A DNA stretch of 64,000 nt, from the NCBI GenBank assembly GCA_030431255.1, contig JAUIJL010000003.1:310001-374000 (forward strand), in the 5' to 3' direction. Both the position numbers and the translations under genes were made by a program. The first letter of the stretch is position 1. Each line of letters begins with the position of its first letter. This DNA is from Thermoanaerobaculia bacterium (lineage in GTDB: Bacteria > Acidobacteriota > Thermoanaerobaculia > Multivoradales > J023). The notes under the pieces were generated by a model. It was not told where the DNA came from. It saw only the letters and a list, made by a program, of their open reading frames with translations, and did not search any database. Below are positions 9,453 to 18,024 of this stretch, piece after piece.

Positions 9453-10484
9453 ATGACCCGCATATTTCCCAAAGCCGTCTCGCCGCAGGCCGTCCCGGCA
9501 CCAGCCCTTCCGTCTCGGCAAAAACCCATTGCCGTGTACTACGAGCATCCCGAGTGGTTTCGTCCGCTCTTCACCGAGCTCGAGAGCCGAGGCATCGCCT
9601 ACGAGGCTTTGCGCGCCGACCAGCTCGCGTTCGACGCTTCCGTTTCATGGTCTGGTCGTTACTCGGCGGTGCTCAATCGCATGAGCCCCTCGGCTTGGGA
9701 GCGGGGCAGGGGAGGCGCGGTCTTCTTCAGCCAGCATCTCTTGCGCCACTGGGAGGAGCAGGGGCTCGACGTCATCAACGGCAGCAGCGCCTTCGCTCTC
9801 GATTCGTCCAAGGGCTCACAGATCGCTCTGCTCGAGCGGCTGGGTATTCGAGCCCCCAAGACCTTGGTGGTCTACAGCGCGGATCAGCTGCCGGAGGCGA
9901 GCGATCCATTGGAATTTCCCTTGGTGGTGAAACCGAATATGGGCGGCAACGGCGCCGGCGTGGTTCGGGTGGACTCTCGGGAAGAGCTGGAGTTTCGGGT
10001 CGAGAACGGCTTGTTGAAGACCGGGCCCGACGGGGTCTATCTTCTGCAGGAGTACCATCCGCCCAAGGACGGCTCGATCGTTCGCGCCGAAACCCTGGAA
10101 GGTCGGCTGTTGTACGGCATTCGTCTCCACCTCGGTGAGACCCGTAGCTTCAGCATTTGCCCGGCGGACGTGGCCTGCACCTTGGACGGTCGGTCCTTGG
10201 CCGCCAACGCACGAAAAGAGAGCTCTGAGGGCAACGGGGCTCGGGTGGAAGCTTTTCAGCCCGAGGCGGAAGCGGTCGCCGAGATCGAGCGCATCGCCCA
10301 AGCCGCCGGCATGGATGTCGGCGGGGTTGAGTATTTGATCAGCGAGCGCGACGGCCGGCGGTACTACTACGACATCAACGTGCTGTCGAATTTCATCGCC
10401 GATCCGGTACGGGTCGTGGGCTTCGATCCCACCGCCCGCTTGGTCGACAGCCTCGAAGGCCGCTTGATGGCTGCCGCGGCTTAA
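9453..10484 (+). CDS. ATP-grasp family ligase (RimK/glutathione synthetase-like)
   Basis: A 343-residue cytosolic ATP-grasp enzyme, expected to activate a carboxylate with ATP and join it to an amine or thiol. The N-terminal pre-ATP-grasp domain is at about 25-120 (PIAVYYEHPEWFRPLF). The ATP-grasp fold follows: PLVVKPNMGGNGAGVV (flexible Gly loop), LLQEYHPPKDG, and the metal-binding YYYDINVLSNF (D-x-N) near 310. ATG 9453 has AGGAG eight bases upstream; longer readings to 9348 cross the terminator. The substrate is unknown. The Cys/Met-rich leader ORF suggests a link to sulfur amino acids or thiols, or that the peptide itself is the substrate. Confidence 0.85.
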   Translation: MTRIFPKAVSPQAVPAPALPSRQKPIAVYYEHPEWFRPLFTELESRGIAYEALRADQLAFDASVSWSGRYSAVLNRMSPSAWERGRGGAVFFSQHLLRHWEEQGLDVINGSSAFALDSSKGSQIALLERLGIRAPKTLVVYSADQLPEASDPLEFPLVVKPNMGGNGAGVVRVDSREELEFRVENGLLKTGPDGVYLLQEYHPPKDGSIVRAETLEGRLLYGIRLHLGETRSFSICPADVACTLDGRSLAANARKESSEGNGARVEAFQPEAEAVAEIERIAQAAGMDVGGVEYLISERDGRRYYYDINVLSNFIADPVRVVGFDPTARLVDSLEGRLMAAAA

Positions 10485-10562
10485 TCAATTAACTAGGCTC
10501 CATCCAGTTTTGGCGTTTTCGAGGATCTGGAAGGCGCGTCGCACTGCGGGCGTCGTCCTGCG

Positions 10563-12566
10563 TCATCCGAGTTTCTCGACCTCGACCCGGGCATCGTTGA
10601 AGCAGGCTCCAGCCGCGAGATCGGTGGCCGTGTCCGGACACAGCACATTCGAGGTCCAGCCGTTGTGGGTGTGGCGGGTCCAAATGCCTTTGGGCAGAAA
10701 GACCACCCCTGGCCTTAGGTCCTCGGTGATGCGTACGGGAGCCTTCACCTCACCAAACGCGTTGAAAACTCGGACCTCGTCGCCTGACGAGATGGAGCGC
10801 GCCGCGGCATCGGTCGGGTGCATCTCAAGGGGAACCGTGCCTTGCCAGAGCTGACCCAGAGTTGAGCTGACGGTCTTGCGGGTGGCGGGGGAAATCAGCG
10901 TCAGGGGTGCGTCTTCGGTCGCCGGGTCGGGTTGGTAGGTGTAGAGGCCCTGTGGAGACTCCGCATCCAAAGCTTCTGGGAAGAGATGGACCTTGCCGTC
11001 GGCGGTGCGCGGCATGACGTCCACGAATTGGACGGGTTGGTCTCCGAATTCCGGTGCCGTCGCTCCCTTTTGCTCGAGATCCATCTGTTGTCGCGTCGTT
11101 AGGCCGGCGTCGGAAATGGCGGCGCGGAAGAGTCGGCTCGACGGAAGATCGTCGGCCTTGTCCAGCTCCAAGAGCTGGATCAGCTGCTCAAAGACCTCAT
11201 TATTGCTGCGGGCCTCTCCCACGGGATCAATCACGGGCTTCACCGACTGCAGGGTAAACGCACCGTAGCCGTTTCGCAGATCTTGGTGCTCCAGGAACGT
11301 GGTTGCCGGCAGGACGAGGTCCGCGTATTGAGCGGTATCGGTCATGACTTGCTCGAAGACCACCGTGAAGAGATCCTCCCGCTCCAAGCCTCGGCGGACC
11401 AAGTCTTGGCGGGGAAGGGTCGCCAAGGGGTTGGCGTTGTACACGAAGAGCAGGCGAATGGGGTCTTGCTCGTCGAGCAGCTCCCGACCCAGGCGATTCA
11501 TGTTGACCTCGCGGGTCTTCTGCTCGGGCTCGGCGGCGAGGGAGTCGCCGAGACCGCTCCAAGCACTTGAATTCGACGCGGTATAGCCGCCGCCGCGCAC
11601 ACCAAACTTTCCCGCCACCGCCGGCAAGGCCAGGATCGCGGCGGTGGCCGAGCCACCGTTTCGATTCCGTTCTTGACCCCAGCCACAGCGCAGGAGCGCG
11701 GGAGAAGCGGAGGCGTAGAGGTCGATGAAGCTCCGGATGCCCTCGGCGGACAAACCACAACACTCAGCGGCGCGCTCGACGGTCCACGGCTCGGCTTTGG
11801 CTTTCAACGCATCCACCCCGGTGGCGTGCTCGCCGAGGAAGGTCAGATCCGCCTTGCCATGGTGAAAGAGGTCGCGGGTCACGGCGAGAGCCAGCGGTAG
11901 ATCCGTGCCGGGTTTCAGGGCGAGGTGGAGGTCGGCCTTTTTCGCCAAAGGCGTCTTTCGGGGATCGACGACCACCAATCGAGCACCTTTTTCTTGGGCC
12001 TTGCGCACCATGGGCACCAGATGAATGCCCGAAGCCGAGGGGTTGGCACCCCAAATGACGATCAGCTCAGCATGCTCGAAGTCTGGGTAGGCGACCCCGG
12101 GCATCTTGCCGTAAAGACCCTTGGCAGCGGCGCCGGCCGCTGCCGCGCAAACCGTGTGGGCCAGCCGAAGGCTGCCGAGCCGCCGAAAAAGGCGCTCGTC
12201 CATGGCGCCTTGGGTCAGGACTCCGTTCGAGCCGCCGTAGGAGAAAGGCAGGATGCTCGAGCCACCGTATTCCTTGACCAACACGCGCATCTGATGGGCG
12301 ATCTGGTCGAGGGCTTCCGACCACGGGATGCGGCTGAATTGCCCCGAGCCCTTCGGACCCTTGCGAATCGCGGGATAGAGCAGGCGATCCGGGCCGTAGA
12401 CATGGTTCGGATATTTGCGAACCTTGGAGCAGATATAACCGTCGGTGATCGGGTTGCGAAAATCGCCGTCGATCTTCGTCACTCGGCCTTGCTCGAGGGT
12501 GACCTCGAGCGTGCAAGTATCGGGGCAGTCGAGGGGGCAAGTGGTCTGAGCGGTGGTGGGGGCCAT
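10563..12566 (-). CDS. Molybdopterin-dependent oxidoreductase with N-terminal [4Fe-4S] site
   Basis: A 667-residue member of the DMSO reductase/formate dehydrogenase superfamily. The N-terminus gives CPLDCPDTC (C-x3-C-x3-C) followed by GYICSK, the [4Fe-4S] ligands. The Mo-bis-MGD domains follow: IPWSEALDQIAHQMR, LIVIWGANPSASGIH, RLVVVDPRKTPLAKKADLHL, RCGWGQERNRNGG and QYADLVLPATTFLEHQDL. The C-terminal beta-barrel has SSGDEVRVFNAFGEV and NGWTSNVLCPDT. The ATG at 12566 has GGAG seven bases upstream; the ORF opens 33 codons further up without family similarity. There is no twin-arginine signal and no partner subunit next to it, so it is probably cytoplasmic. The substrate is unknown. Confidence 0.9.
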   Translation of the reverse strand: MAPTTAQTTCPLDCPDTCTLEVTLEQGRVTKIDGDFRNPITDGYICSKVRKYPNHVYGPDRLLYPAIRKGPKGSGQFSRIPWSEALDQIAHQMRVLVKEYGGSSILPFSYGGSNGVLTQGAMDERLFRRLGSLRLAHTVCAAAAGAAAKGLYGKMPGVAYPDFEHAELIVIWGANPSASGIHLVPMVRKAQEKGARLVVVDPRKTPLAKKADLHLALKPGTDLPLALAVTRDLFHHGKADLTFLGEHATGVDALKAKAEPWTVERAAECCGLSAEGIRSFIDLYASASPALLRCGWGQERNRNGGSATAAILALPAVAGKFGVRGGGYTASNSSAWSGLGDSLAAEPEQKTREVNMNRLGRELLDEQDPIRLLFVYNANPLATLPRQDLVRRGLEREDLFTVVFEQVMTDTAQYADLVLPATTFLEHQDLRNGYGAFTLQSVKPVIDPVGEARSNNEVFEQLIQLLELDKADDLPSSRLFRAAISDAGLTTRQQMDLEQKGATAPEFGDQPVQFVDVMPRTADGKVHLFPEALDAESPQGLYTYQPDPATEDAPLTLISPATRKTVSSTLGQLWQGTVPLEMHPTDAAARSISSGDEVRVFNAFGEVKAPVRITEDLRPGVVFLPKGIWTRHTHNGWTSNVLCPDTATDLAAGACFNDARVEVEKLG

Positions 12567-12830
12567 GATCTGCTCCACTAATTCCGGCAATGAAACCGCC
12601 ACCTCGGGAGGGCGCGGGTGTTGTCGACGGTATGTGCTCGCTTCGGATCCCAACCGGGGCGGCAACCGGCTTGCGCTTTTGTGGGTGAGGGAGCCCGGTC
12701 AGGTCGAGGTCCGAAGCAGGATCTTTCCCTATTCTTTCATGGAAAGATGGGTCAATGCCACTTGACGTTATGTCTGTATTGCGATCCCGGATCCATGCCG
12801 AAAGCCGCCAGTAGGCGATAGGATATCTGC

Positions 12831-14891
12831 ATGATCTCCCGGCTATCTCCAAAGCCCCTTTCCGCCCAGGCTATGTGCCGATTGAGTCTCCGAGACGGAC
12901 TTGTGGGGCTCCTCTGGCTGGTGATCTTGATGGCCCTCGGATCGTGCCATGCAATCGATCCGCCGAAGATCGATCCGGGACCGGCCAAAGGTTATACCCC
13001 TCGCCCATGTGGCTTCGATTTGGATGACGATGGTCGTGTGGGAGAGCGGGAGGATTGCCGAATTTGCGACGGCAGGACTCGAGATGTGGACGGCGACGGC
13101 ATCGACGAGGATTTGATCTACATCGATTGCCGAGCAGGGCGAGATGAGCCGCTGTGCGGTCTACCGGGCCGTCCCTGCGGATCGATCGAATACGCCTGGA
13201 TCTCCCGCGCTGATGGTCCCGGGGACGGCGCCGAGGACATCTTGTGTTTCCGCGGGCGCTGCTCACCGGACGTCGTGACCCCCGCAGTCGGCGGTTTGGA
13301 CGGATTTCGTGTCCAACCCGCGGGAGGCTCTCAGGCCCGAGAATTTCGTTTCCCCACGAATCCCACTATGTTGGTGGGCTGGGATTCCGACGGAGACGGC
13401 GAGTTTCCCCCCTTTGATTCCGACGACGTGGCGGTGCTCGACGGCGGCGTCTCTGGGGACGGCTCCGGCGGGCAAGGGCTCAGCCGGGCCTTCCATTTGG
13501 GCGAAGGCAACAGCCAATTGGAGATGGCGCACTTTTCGGTGGTGGACTACGGGCGATACAGCCCCGTGGAGCGGAGCGGATTCGTGCATTTCGGCATCCG
13601 CGGCGGACTGCGGGCAGATCACCTCTATTTCCACGACCTGGAGCTGTCCGGCATCAACCAGGATCAGCCCGCCCAAGGGCACCGCATCGTTTTCAACTAC
13701 TTCACCGGCGGCACCAATTTTCACCACCTCGCCTTCGTCAATCTGAAGCTGTCGGATATCGGTGGCTTCATGGTCCGTGGCTCGGGACCGTACCGACCCG
13801 GAACCGCTGACGAAGGGGGCAACGACGGCCCCATGCGCTGGCAAAACCTGAGCGTCACCGCCCACGGCTGTGATCATTCCTCTGAGGCCTGCCGGGATGG
13901 GGGAGGGTCCGCGTTCATCGGCTGGAAGCTGTGGGGTTGGATCGACGGCATCGAAGTCCTGGACTCCATCTTCGACGCCAACGTCGCGGAGTGGGAGCCC
14001 AAACCCATGGGCAACGGCGGGGCTTTGCTGATCAACGCCACCCAATGCTCCCGCCAATGGACGGTGCGCGGCAACGAGATCTACGACTTCAAAGTCGGCT
14101 TCGAAGCCCAAGGCGGCGACGGCGCCTACTGCGGTTACGACACCGAGAACGACCCCCCGCGTCAGGTCCCGCGGCGGACCGGCGAGGTGGTCTTCGATCG
14201 GAACATCTTCGTCAACACCTACCAGCCCTGGCGACGGGGAGACTATGCGGTGGTGCTCAAGGGAGGTGATGACCTCAATCGCACCCTCGACGACGTGGTG
14301 ATTTCCAACAACATCCTGGCGTCCACCGATGGTTTCGACGCCTGTATTTGGGTCGAGGTGGGTAACGGCCCGGGTCCGAATCCGGGCCCCAACCCCGGGC
14401 GAATCGATATCTTTTCCAACACCTGCTTCGGAGCCAGGACCGAAGGTCGGTCCACCGGTTTGGAGATCTCCCAAAGCCGAATGATCACCTTTCCCGCCCA
14501 CGATATCTGGGTGCGCAACAACATCTTCGCCGGCCTTCAACCCGGCGACTACGGCATGCGTTTTCGCTACCGCCCCGAGGGATTGCGCCTCGTCGGCAAC
14601 GTGGTCTCACCGGCGGCTCGCTACGCCTTGGGCAAGGACAGGGCGGAGACCCTGGACGATCTATCGACCCTGCTGGGCATGCCTCACGAATCCCGAGCCT
14701 GCGAGCCGCCATTCGTCGCATCGGATCAGGGTGATTTTCACCTGTCGACGGTAGGTAATGATCACGGCGAATCGACTCCGACCTGCGCCCTGGAAGACGG
14801 CCACAACCTGAGCTTTTGGAGCGGCGTCGACGTCGACGGAGATTCCCGTCCCGAAGGCGGACCCTGGGCTGCTGGAGCCGACCAGCCGTAG
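12831..14891 (+). CDS. Lipoprotein with parallel beta-helix and Ca-binding-like acidic motifs
   Basis: A 686-residue secreted protein. The N-terminal hydrophobic segment at 20-38 ends in a lipobox (LMALGSC), so the mature protein is probably lipidated. Residues 60-110 hold EF-hand/dockerin-like acidic loops (DLDDDGRVG, DVDGDGIDE) among many Cys residues. From about 180 to 620 there are repeated short strands with N/D-rich turns (e.g. VVISNNILAS, IDIFSNTCF, DIWVRNNIFAG), typical of a right-handed parallel beta-helix of the polysaccharide-lyase or pectate-lyase type. Near 510 is a Gly-Pro-Asn repeat (GNGPGPNPGPNPG). The last part again has DVDGDSRPEG. No catalytic residues were identified; a carbohydrate-active or adhesive role is possible. 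Confidence 0.75.
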   Translation: MISRLSPKPLSAQAMCRLSLRDGLVGLLWLVILMALGSCHAIDPPKIDPGPAKGYTPRPCGFDLDDDGRVGEREDCRICDGRTRDVDGDGIDEDLIYIDCRAGRDEPLCGLPGRPCGSIEYAWISRADGPGDGAEDILCFRGRCSPDVVTPAVGGLDGFRVQPAGGSQAREFRFPTNPTMLVGWDSDGDGEFPPFDSDDVAVLDGGVSGDGSGGQGLSRAFHLGEGNSQLEMAHFSVVDYGRYSPVERSGFVHFGIRGGLRADHLYFHDLELSGINQDQPAQGHRIVFNYFTGGTNFHHLAFVNLKLSDIGGFMVRGSGPYRPGTADEGGNDGPMRWQNLSVTAHGCDHSSEACRDGGGSAFIGWKLWGWIDGIEVLDSIFDANVAEWEPKPMGNGGALLINATQCSRQWTVRGNEIYDFKVGFEAQGGDGAYCGYDTENDPPRQVPRRTGEVVFDRNIFVNTYQPWRRGDYAVVLKGGDDLNRTLDDVVISNNILASTDGFDACIWVEVGNGPGPNPGPNPGRIDIFSNTCFGARTEGRSTGLEISQSRMITFPAHDIWVRNNIFAGLQPGDYGMRFRYRPEGLRLVGNVVSPAARYALGKDRAETLDDLSTLLGMPHESRACEPPFVASDQGDFHLSTVGNDHGESTPTCALEDGHNLSFWSGVDVDGDSRPEGGPWAAGADQP

Positions 14892-15347
14892 GCCGTAGAG
14901 CGGTCGTGAGCTCTGTCTCTCGTCGGAATTGCACCTGGCAATACGGTTCCGGTCGATGGCAAAACCACCTCGCTCCGAGCGTGGCTCCTTGGAGCCCATG
15001 GAGCGACGTCCCAGGTCTGTGCATCAAAGCCCGCCGAGGCATCTTGGGCCGGCCGAATTGGAAGACGACGTATCGTCGAAAAGTATCCTGGTGTTGCTGT
15101 TGCGGATCCACAGTGGAGCTAAACCAAACGTGGCGTTGTTCTTGCTATCTGGACCCACACAGAGGTTGCCTTTGACGTAGATGTCGTCGGCCAGGAGCTC
15201 CTTGGAGTGTCCCAGGGGCTTCGATGGATACTGCGAGGAAACTCGGAGTCGTGTGTCGTGCGATTTCGACAAGGTCGAAAGCTTGAGCCGGCGGCCACCC
15301 GGACGCTCGGAGTGGGCGGCGTCAGGGGATCGGCGCGCCGGCTCTCT
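14892..15347. other. 456-bp stretch between convergent genes, mostly without an intact gene
   Basis: Apart from the protein-like minus-strand remnant at 15024-15272, no supported gene was found between the lipoprotein stop and the aspS stop. No clear terminator for either neighbour was seen. Confidence 0.6.
15024..15272 (-). pseudogene. Remnant of a surface/tail-fibre-like protein
   Basis: An 82-codon reading starting 75 bases after aspS on the same strand. It contains LLADDIYVKGNLCVGPDSKN, then FGLAPLWIRNSNTRILFDDT followed by SSS. This resembles a segment common in large secreted proteins of this kind of bacterium, of general form DDLxVDGSLCVGxDC...FGF...LRIxFDDTSSS. In intact homologues the sequence goes on (SFPxNDW...); here it breaks into an unrelated stretch and stops. 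It looks like a decayed fragment, not a functional gene. The family match is from memory of the motif. Confidence 0.45.
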
Positions 15348-17174
15348 TCAAGCGGCGGAAGAAGCTCGGCCGGCGGCGGCCGGCACGGGTTCCTTGACCA
15401 CTGTCGGCAGTGGACGGAGGTGCAGGTCCGTCAGCTGTTGGGGCTCGACCCGATCCGGTGATTTGCTCATGCGGCATTGTCCGGATTGGGTTTTGGGGAA
15501 GGCGATGACGTCGCGGATCGAATCCCGATCGAGCAAGAGGGCCACCAGACGGTCGACGCCGAGGGCGAGGCCGCCGTGGGGCGGGGCGCCCGCGTCTAGG
15601 GCGTCGAGCAGGAAGCCGAATTGTTCCTCGACCACGGCTTTGTCCATGCCCAGGAGCTCGAAGACCCGTTCCTGGGTTTGCCGCTCATGCAGCCTGAGGC
15701 TGCCGCCGCCGATTTCGGTACCGTTGAGCACGAGGTCGTAGGACCGGGACTTCAGCCCGAGCAGGGCTGCTCGGTCGCCGGACATCAGCGTGTCGAGGTC
15801 CGAGGGTTGGGTAAAGGGGTGGTGCACCGCTTGCAGATGGCCGGTGGCCGGATCCGTGGTGAACATCGGAAAGCTGTGGACCCACGCGAAGCGGCTCGGT
15901 CCTTGGCGCAGGCCGAAGCGGTCGCCGACGAAGAGACGGAGACGGCCGAGCACTCGGCTGACCTCTTCGGCGGAATTCGACGCCATGAAGAAGATCAGGT
16001 CGCCTTCCTGGCCGCCCATGGCTTCGGCAATGCCGCGGATCTCGTCGTCGGAGAAGAATTTGGCGATGGTGCTCTCGATGGAGCTCGGGCCTGTGATCCT
16101 CGCCCAGGCCGGCTCTTTGGCGCCGAGGCCGGCGGCATGGGCACGAACCGCTTCGATGTCCGTGCGGGTGGGCTTGCAGGCGGCCGGCACCGCGAATCCG
16201 CGGATGGCGCCGCCTTGATCCACGTGACGTCTGAAGACTTGGAATTCCGTGCTCGAGAAAATTGGGGTCAGGTCGCGGATTTCGACGCCGAAGCGCAGAT
16301 CCGGGGCGTCGGTCCCGAAGCGGTCCATGGACTCGGCGTAGGTCAAACGCTCGAAGACCGGGGTCTCCTGCCCGAAGACCGTGACCGCTCGGGTCATGGC
16401 GGCTTCCACGGTGTCCATCACATCCTGCTCATCGACGAAGGACATCTCGAGGTCGAGCTGGGTGAACTCCGGCTGGCGTTGGGCTCTCAGGTCCTCGTCA
16501 CGGAAACAACGGGCGAGCTGGAAGTAGCGGTCGACACCGCCGACCATCAGCAGCTGTTTGAAGATCTGCGGGGATTGGGGGAGGGCGTAGCAAGTCCCGG
16601 GTTGGAGACGGCTGGGCACCAGGAAATCCCGCGCACCTTCCGGGGTCGAACGAGCGAGAATCGGGGTCTCTACCTCGAGGAATTCTGCGTCCTCCAGGCT
16701 GCCTCGCAGGCCGCGGATCACGGCCGCGCGGGCCCGCAAGGCTTCCTGCATGGAATCCGACCGCAGGTCCACGGCACGGTGGCTCAAGCGATGATCCTCA
16801 CCGGCCTGATGTCCGTCCTGGGGACGGAAGGGCAGATGCTGAGCTTTGCCGAGCAGCTCCACGGAGTCTGCTTCGAGCTCGGTGGACTTGTGGTCGAGCT
16901 GGGTGCGGTCGTTGCCCTCCGGGCGTTGGACGTAGGTACCTCGGATCCGCACGCAATCCTCGCTGCGCAGGGCACGGGCCAGGTCGAATGCGTCTTCCGA
17001 CACGCGCTCGGGATCGAAGACCACTTGAATCCGTCCGCCGGCATCCCGCAGATGCACGAAGAGCAGGCCGCCGTGGTCTCGGTAGGTCTCCACCCATCCG
17101 CAAAGGCTGAGGGTTCGGCCGATCAGGTCGTCGGTGAGCTCGTGGGTCTTATGTGAACGTAGGGATGTGCGCAT
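15348..17174 (-). CDS. aspS: Aspartyl-tRNA synthetase (bacterial type)
   Basis: A 608-residue class II synthetase that charges tRNA-Asp. The N-terminal OB-fold anticodon-binding domain (SLCGWVETYRDHGGLLFVHLRD) is at 20-130. The catalytic core has motif 2 (YFQLARCFRDEDLRAQRQPEFTQ, near 215) and motif 3 (GGLALGVDRLVALLL, near 535). The bacteria-specific GAD insertion is at about 290-410. The tail from about 575 is Pro/Ala-rich. ATG 17174 has GGAG eight bases upstream and lies about 36 bases from the predicted transcription start. It is expressed alone from the strong promoter at 17217-17244, divergent from an Lrp-like regulator. Confidence 0.96.
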   Translation of the reverse strand: MRTSLRSHKTHELTDDLIGRTLSLCGWVETYRDHGGLLFVHLRDAGGRIQVVFDPERVSEDAFDLARALRSEDCVRIRGTYVQRPEGNDRTQLDHKSTELEADSVELLGKAQHLPFRPQDGHQAGEDHRLSHRAVDLRSDSMQEALRARAAVIRGLRGSLEDAEFLEVETPILARSTPEGARDFLVPSRLQPGTCYALPQSPQIFKQLLMVGGVDRYFQLARCFRDEDLRAQRQPEFTQLDLEMSFVDEQDVMDTVEAAMTRAVTVFGQETPVFERLTYAESMDRFGTDAPDLRFGVEIRDLTPIFSSTEFQVFRRHVDQGGAIRGFAVPAACKPTRTDIEAVRAHAAGLGAKEPAWARITGPSSIESTIAKFFSDDEIRGIAEAMGGQEGDLIFFMASNSAEEVSRVLGRLRLFVGDRFGLRQGPSRFAWVHSFPMFTTDPATGHLQAVHHPFTQPSDLDTLMSGDRAALLGLKSRSYDLVLNGTEIGGGSLRLHERQTQERVFELLGMDKAVVEEQFGFLLDALDAGAPPHGGLALGVDRLVALLLDRDSIRDVIAFPKTQSGQCRMSKSPDRVEPQQLTDLHLRPLPTVVKEPVPAAAGRASSAA

Positions 17175-17490
17175 GGGGTGGCTCCGGTATGGGTCGAATA
17201 ATGCTCTTATGTTTGGATTTTAAGGATTCATGAAATCCTGTCAAATCTAAATAAATAACGACATAGATACATAAAGGCCTGATTTGAGACATCTGAGGGC
17301 GAATTTGAGATCATCTTCTGATCGAAGTCGAGCCCGGCGAGGTGCTTCTGAGGATGCAGCTTTGAGGCAATTTGGGATGGTGTGCCTACAGATGGCTTGT
17401 AATTGGAGATTTTAGGATGCTCGGCGTTATGTTAAAGCGTTGAATGTGCGAAAATACCGCTGTAAAAATCCTCCGATTGGAGCTTCCTAA
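17175..17490. other. AT-rich divergent regulatory region between aspS and the Lrp-like gene
   Basis: About 316 bases, clearly richer in A+T than the surrounding genes, holding the aspS promoter and its palindrome. No gene was found. The regulator's own promoter could not be assigned with confidence. Confidence 0.65.
17217..17244 (-). promoter_or_regulatory. aspS sigma70 promoter with a palindromic operator in the spacer
   Basis: Read on the minus strand: TTGACA, a 16-base spacer and TAAAAT (6/6 and 5/6 to consensus). The spacer contains an inverted repeat, AGGATT-TCATG-AATCCT, which runs into the first base of the -10. A protein bound there would block RNA polymerase. The predicted start is near 17210, 36 bases before the aspS ATG. 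Confidence 0.75.
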
Positions 17491-17988
17491 GTGCCGAAAA
17501 AAACACACCTTCCTCAGCAAATCATCGCTTACCTCCGACGCCATCCCACGGCTGACCGGCGACGGCTCAGCGAGGCGTTGGGGGTCAGCTACCAGGCGGT
17601 GCAGAAGCATTTGCGGCGTATGGAGGAGCGGGGAGACGTGTCCTCCGCCTTTCTCGTATCTGAGCGTTGGGATGCGGACCGCCATGAGTTTTGGATCTTC
17701 ATCGAAACCCGATTCGATCGCGCATCGGCGGAGCCGGATTCCGACTATCAGAGGGATCTGTGCCGGTCGATCTCGGAGCAGCTGAGCAACGACCCGGAGT
17801 GGGCCGCGGATCTATCCTTTGTCGACATCCGCGTGCTGCTCGGTGGGCAGTGGGACATCGTCTTGAGGCTCAGCTCGTCGGATGCCGACGCGGTCGGTCG
17901 ATTCGTCACGCGGTACCTCCGATCCTTGCCCGGTGTGGTGCGTACCAGCACCGCATGGGCTCTCTCCGACGAAGGGCCCGACAGCTGA
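17491..17988 (+). CDS. Lrp/AsnC-like transcriptional regulator
   Basis: A 165-residue DNA-binding protein. The N-terminal winged helix-turn-helix (about 8-55: HPTADRRRLSEALGVSYQAV then QKHLRRMEERGDV) is of Lrp/AsnC type. The C-terminal part (about 60-160) looks like an alpha/beta ligand-sensing (RAM-like) domain, with WDIVLRLSSSDADAVGRFVT and SLPGVVRTSTAWAL. The start is GTG at 17491 with GGAG eight bases upstream. The gene faces away from aspS across an AT-rich region, so it may control itself or the aspS promoter; this is inferred from position only. Confidence 0.78.
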   Translation: MPKKTHLPQQIIAYLRRHPTADRRRLSEALGVSYQAVQKHLRRMEERGDVSSAFLVSERWDADRHEFWIFIETRFDRASAEPDSDYQRDLCRSISEQLSNDPEWAADLSFVDIRVLLGGQWDIVLRLSSSDADAVGRFVTRYLRSLPGVVRTSTAWALSDEGPDS

Positions 17989-18024
17989 CTTTCAACACTC
18001 CGTCCAGGATGTTAAGTTCCGTCC

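Noticed and set aside
10485-10562. Terminator between the convergent ATP-grasp and molybdopterin genes
   Set aside because: No stem with a following T run could be found on either strand.
13263-14540. 425-codon open frame on the minus strand
   Set aside because: It is the antisense of the beta-helix lipoprotein gene; its content follows from high-GC codon use and it has no start signals.
15621-17156. 511-codon open frame on the plus strand
   Set aside because: It is a complete antisense shadow of aspS, which has all class II synthetase motifs.
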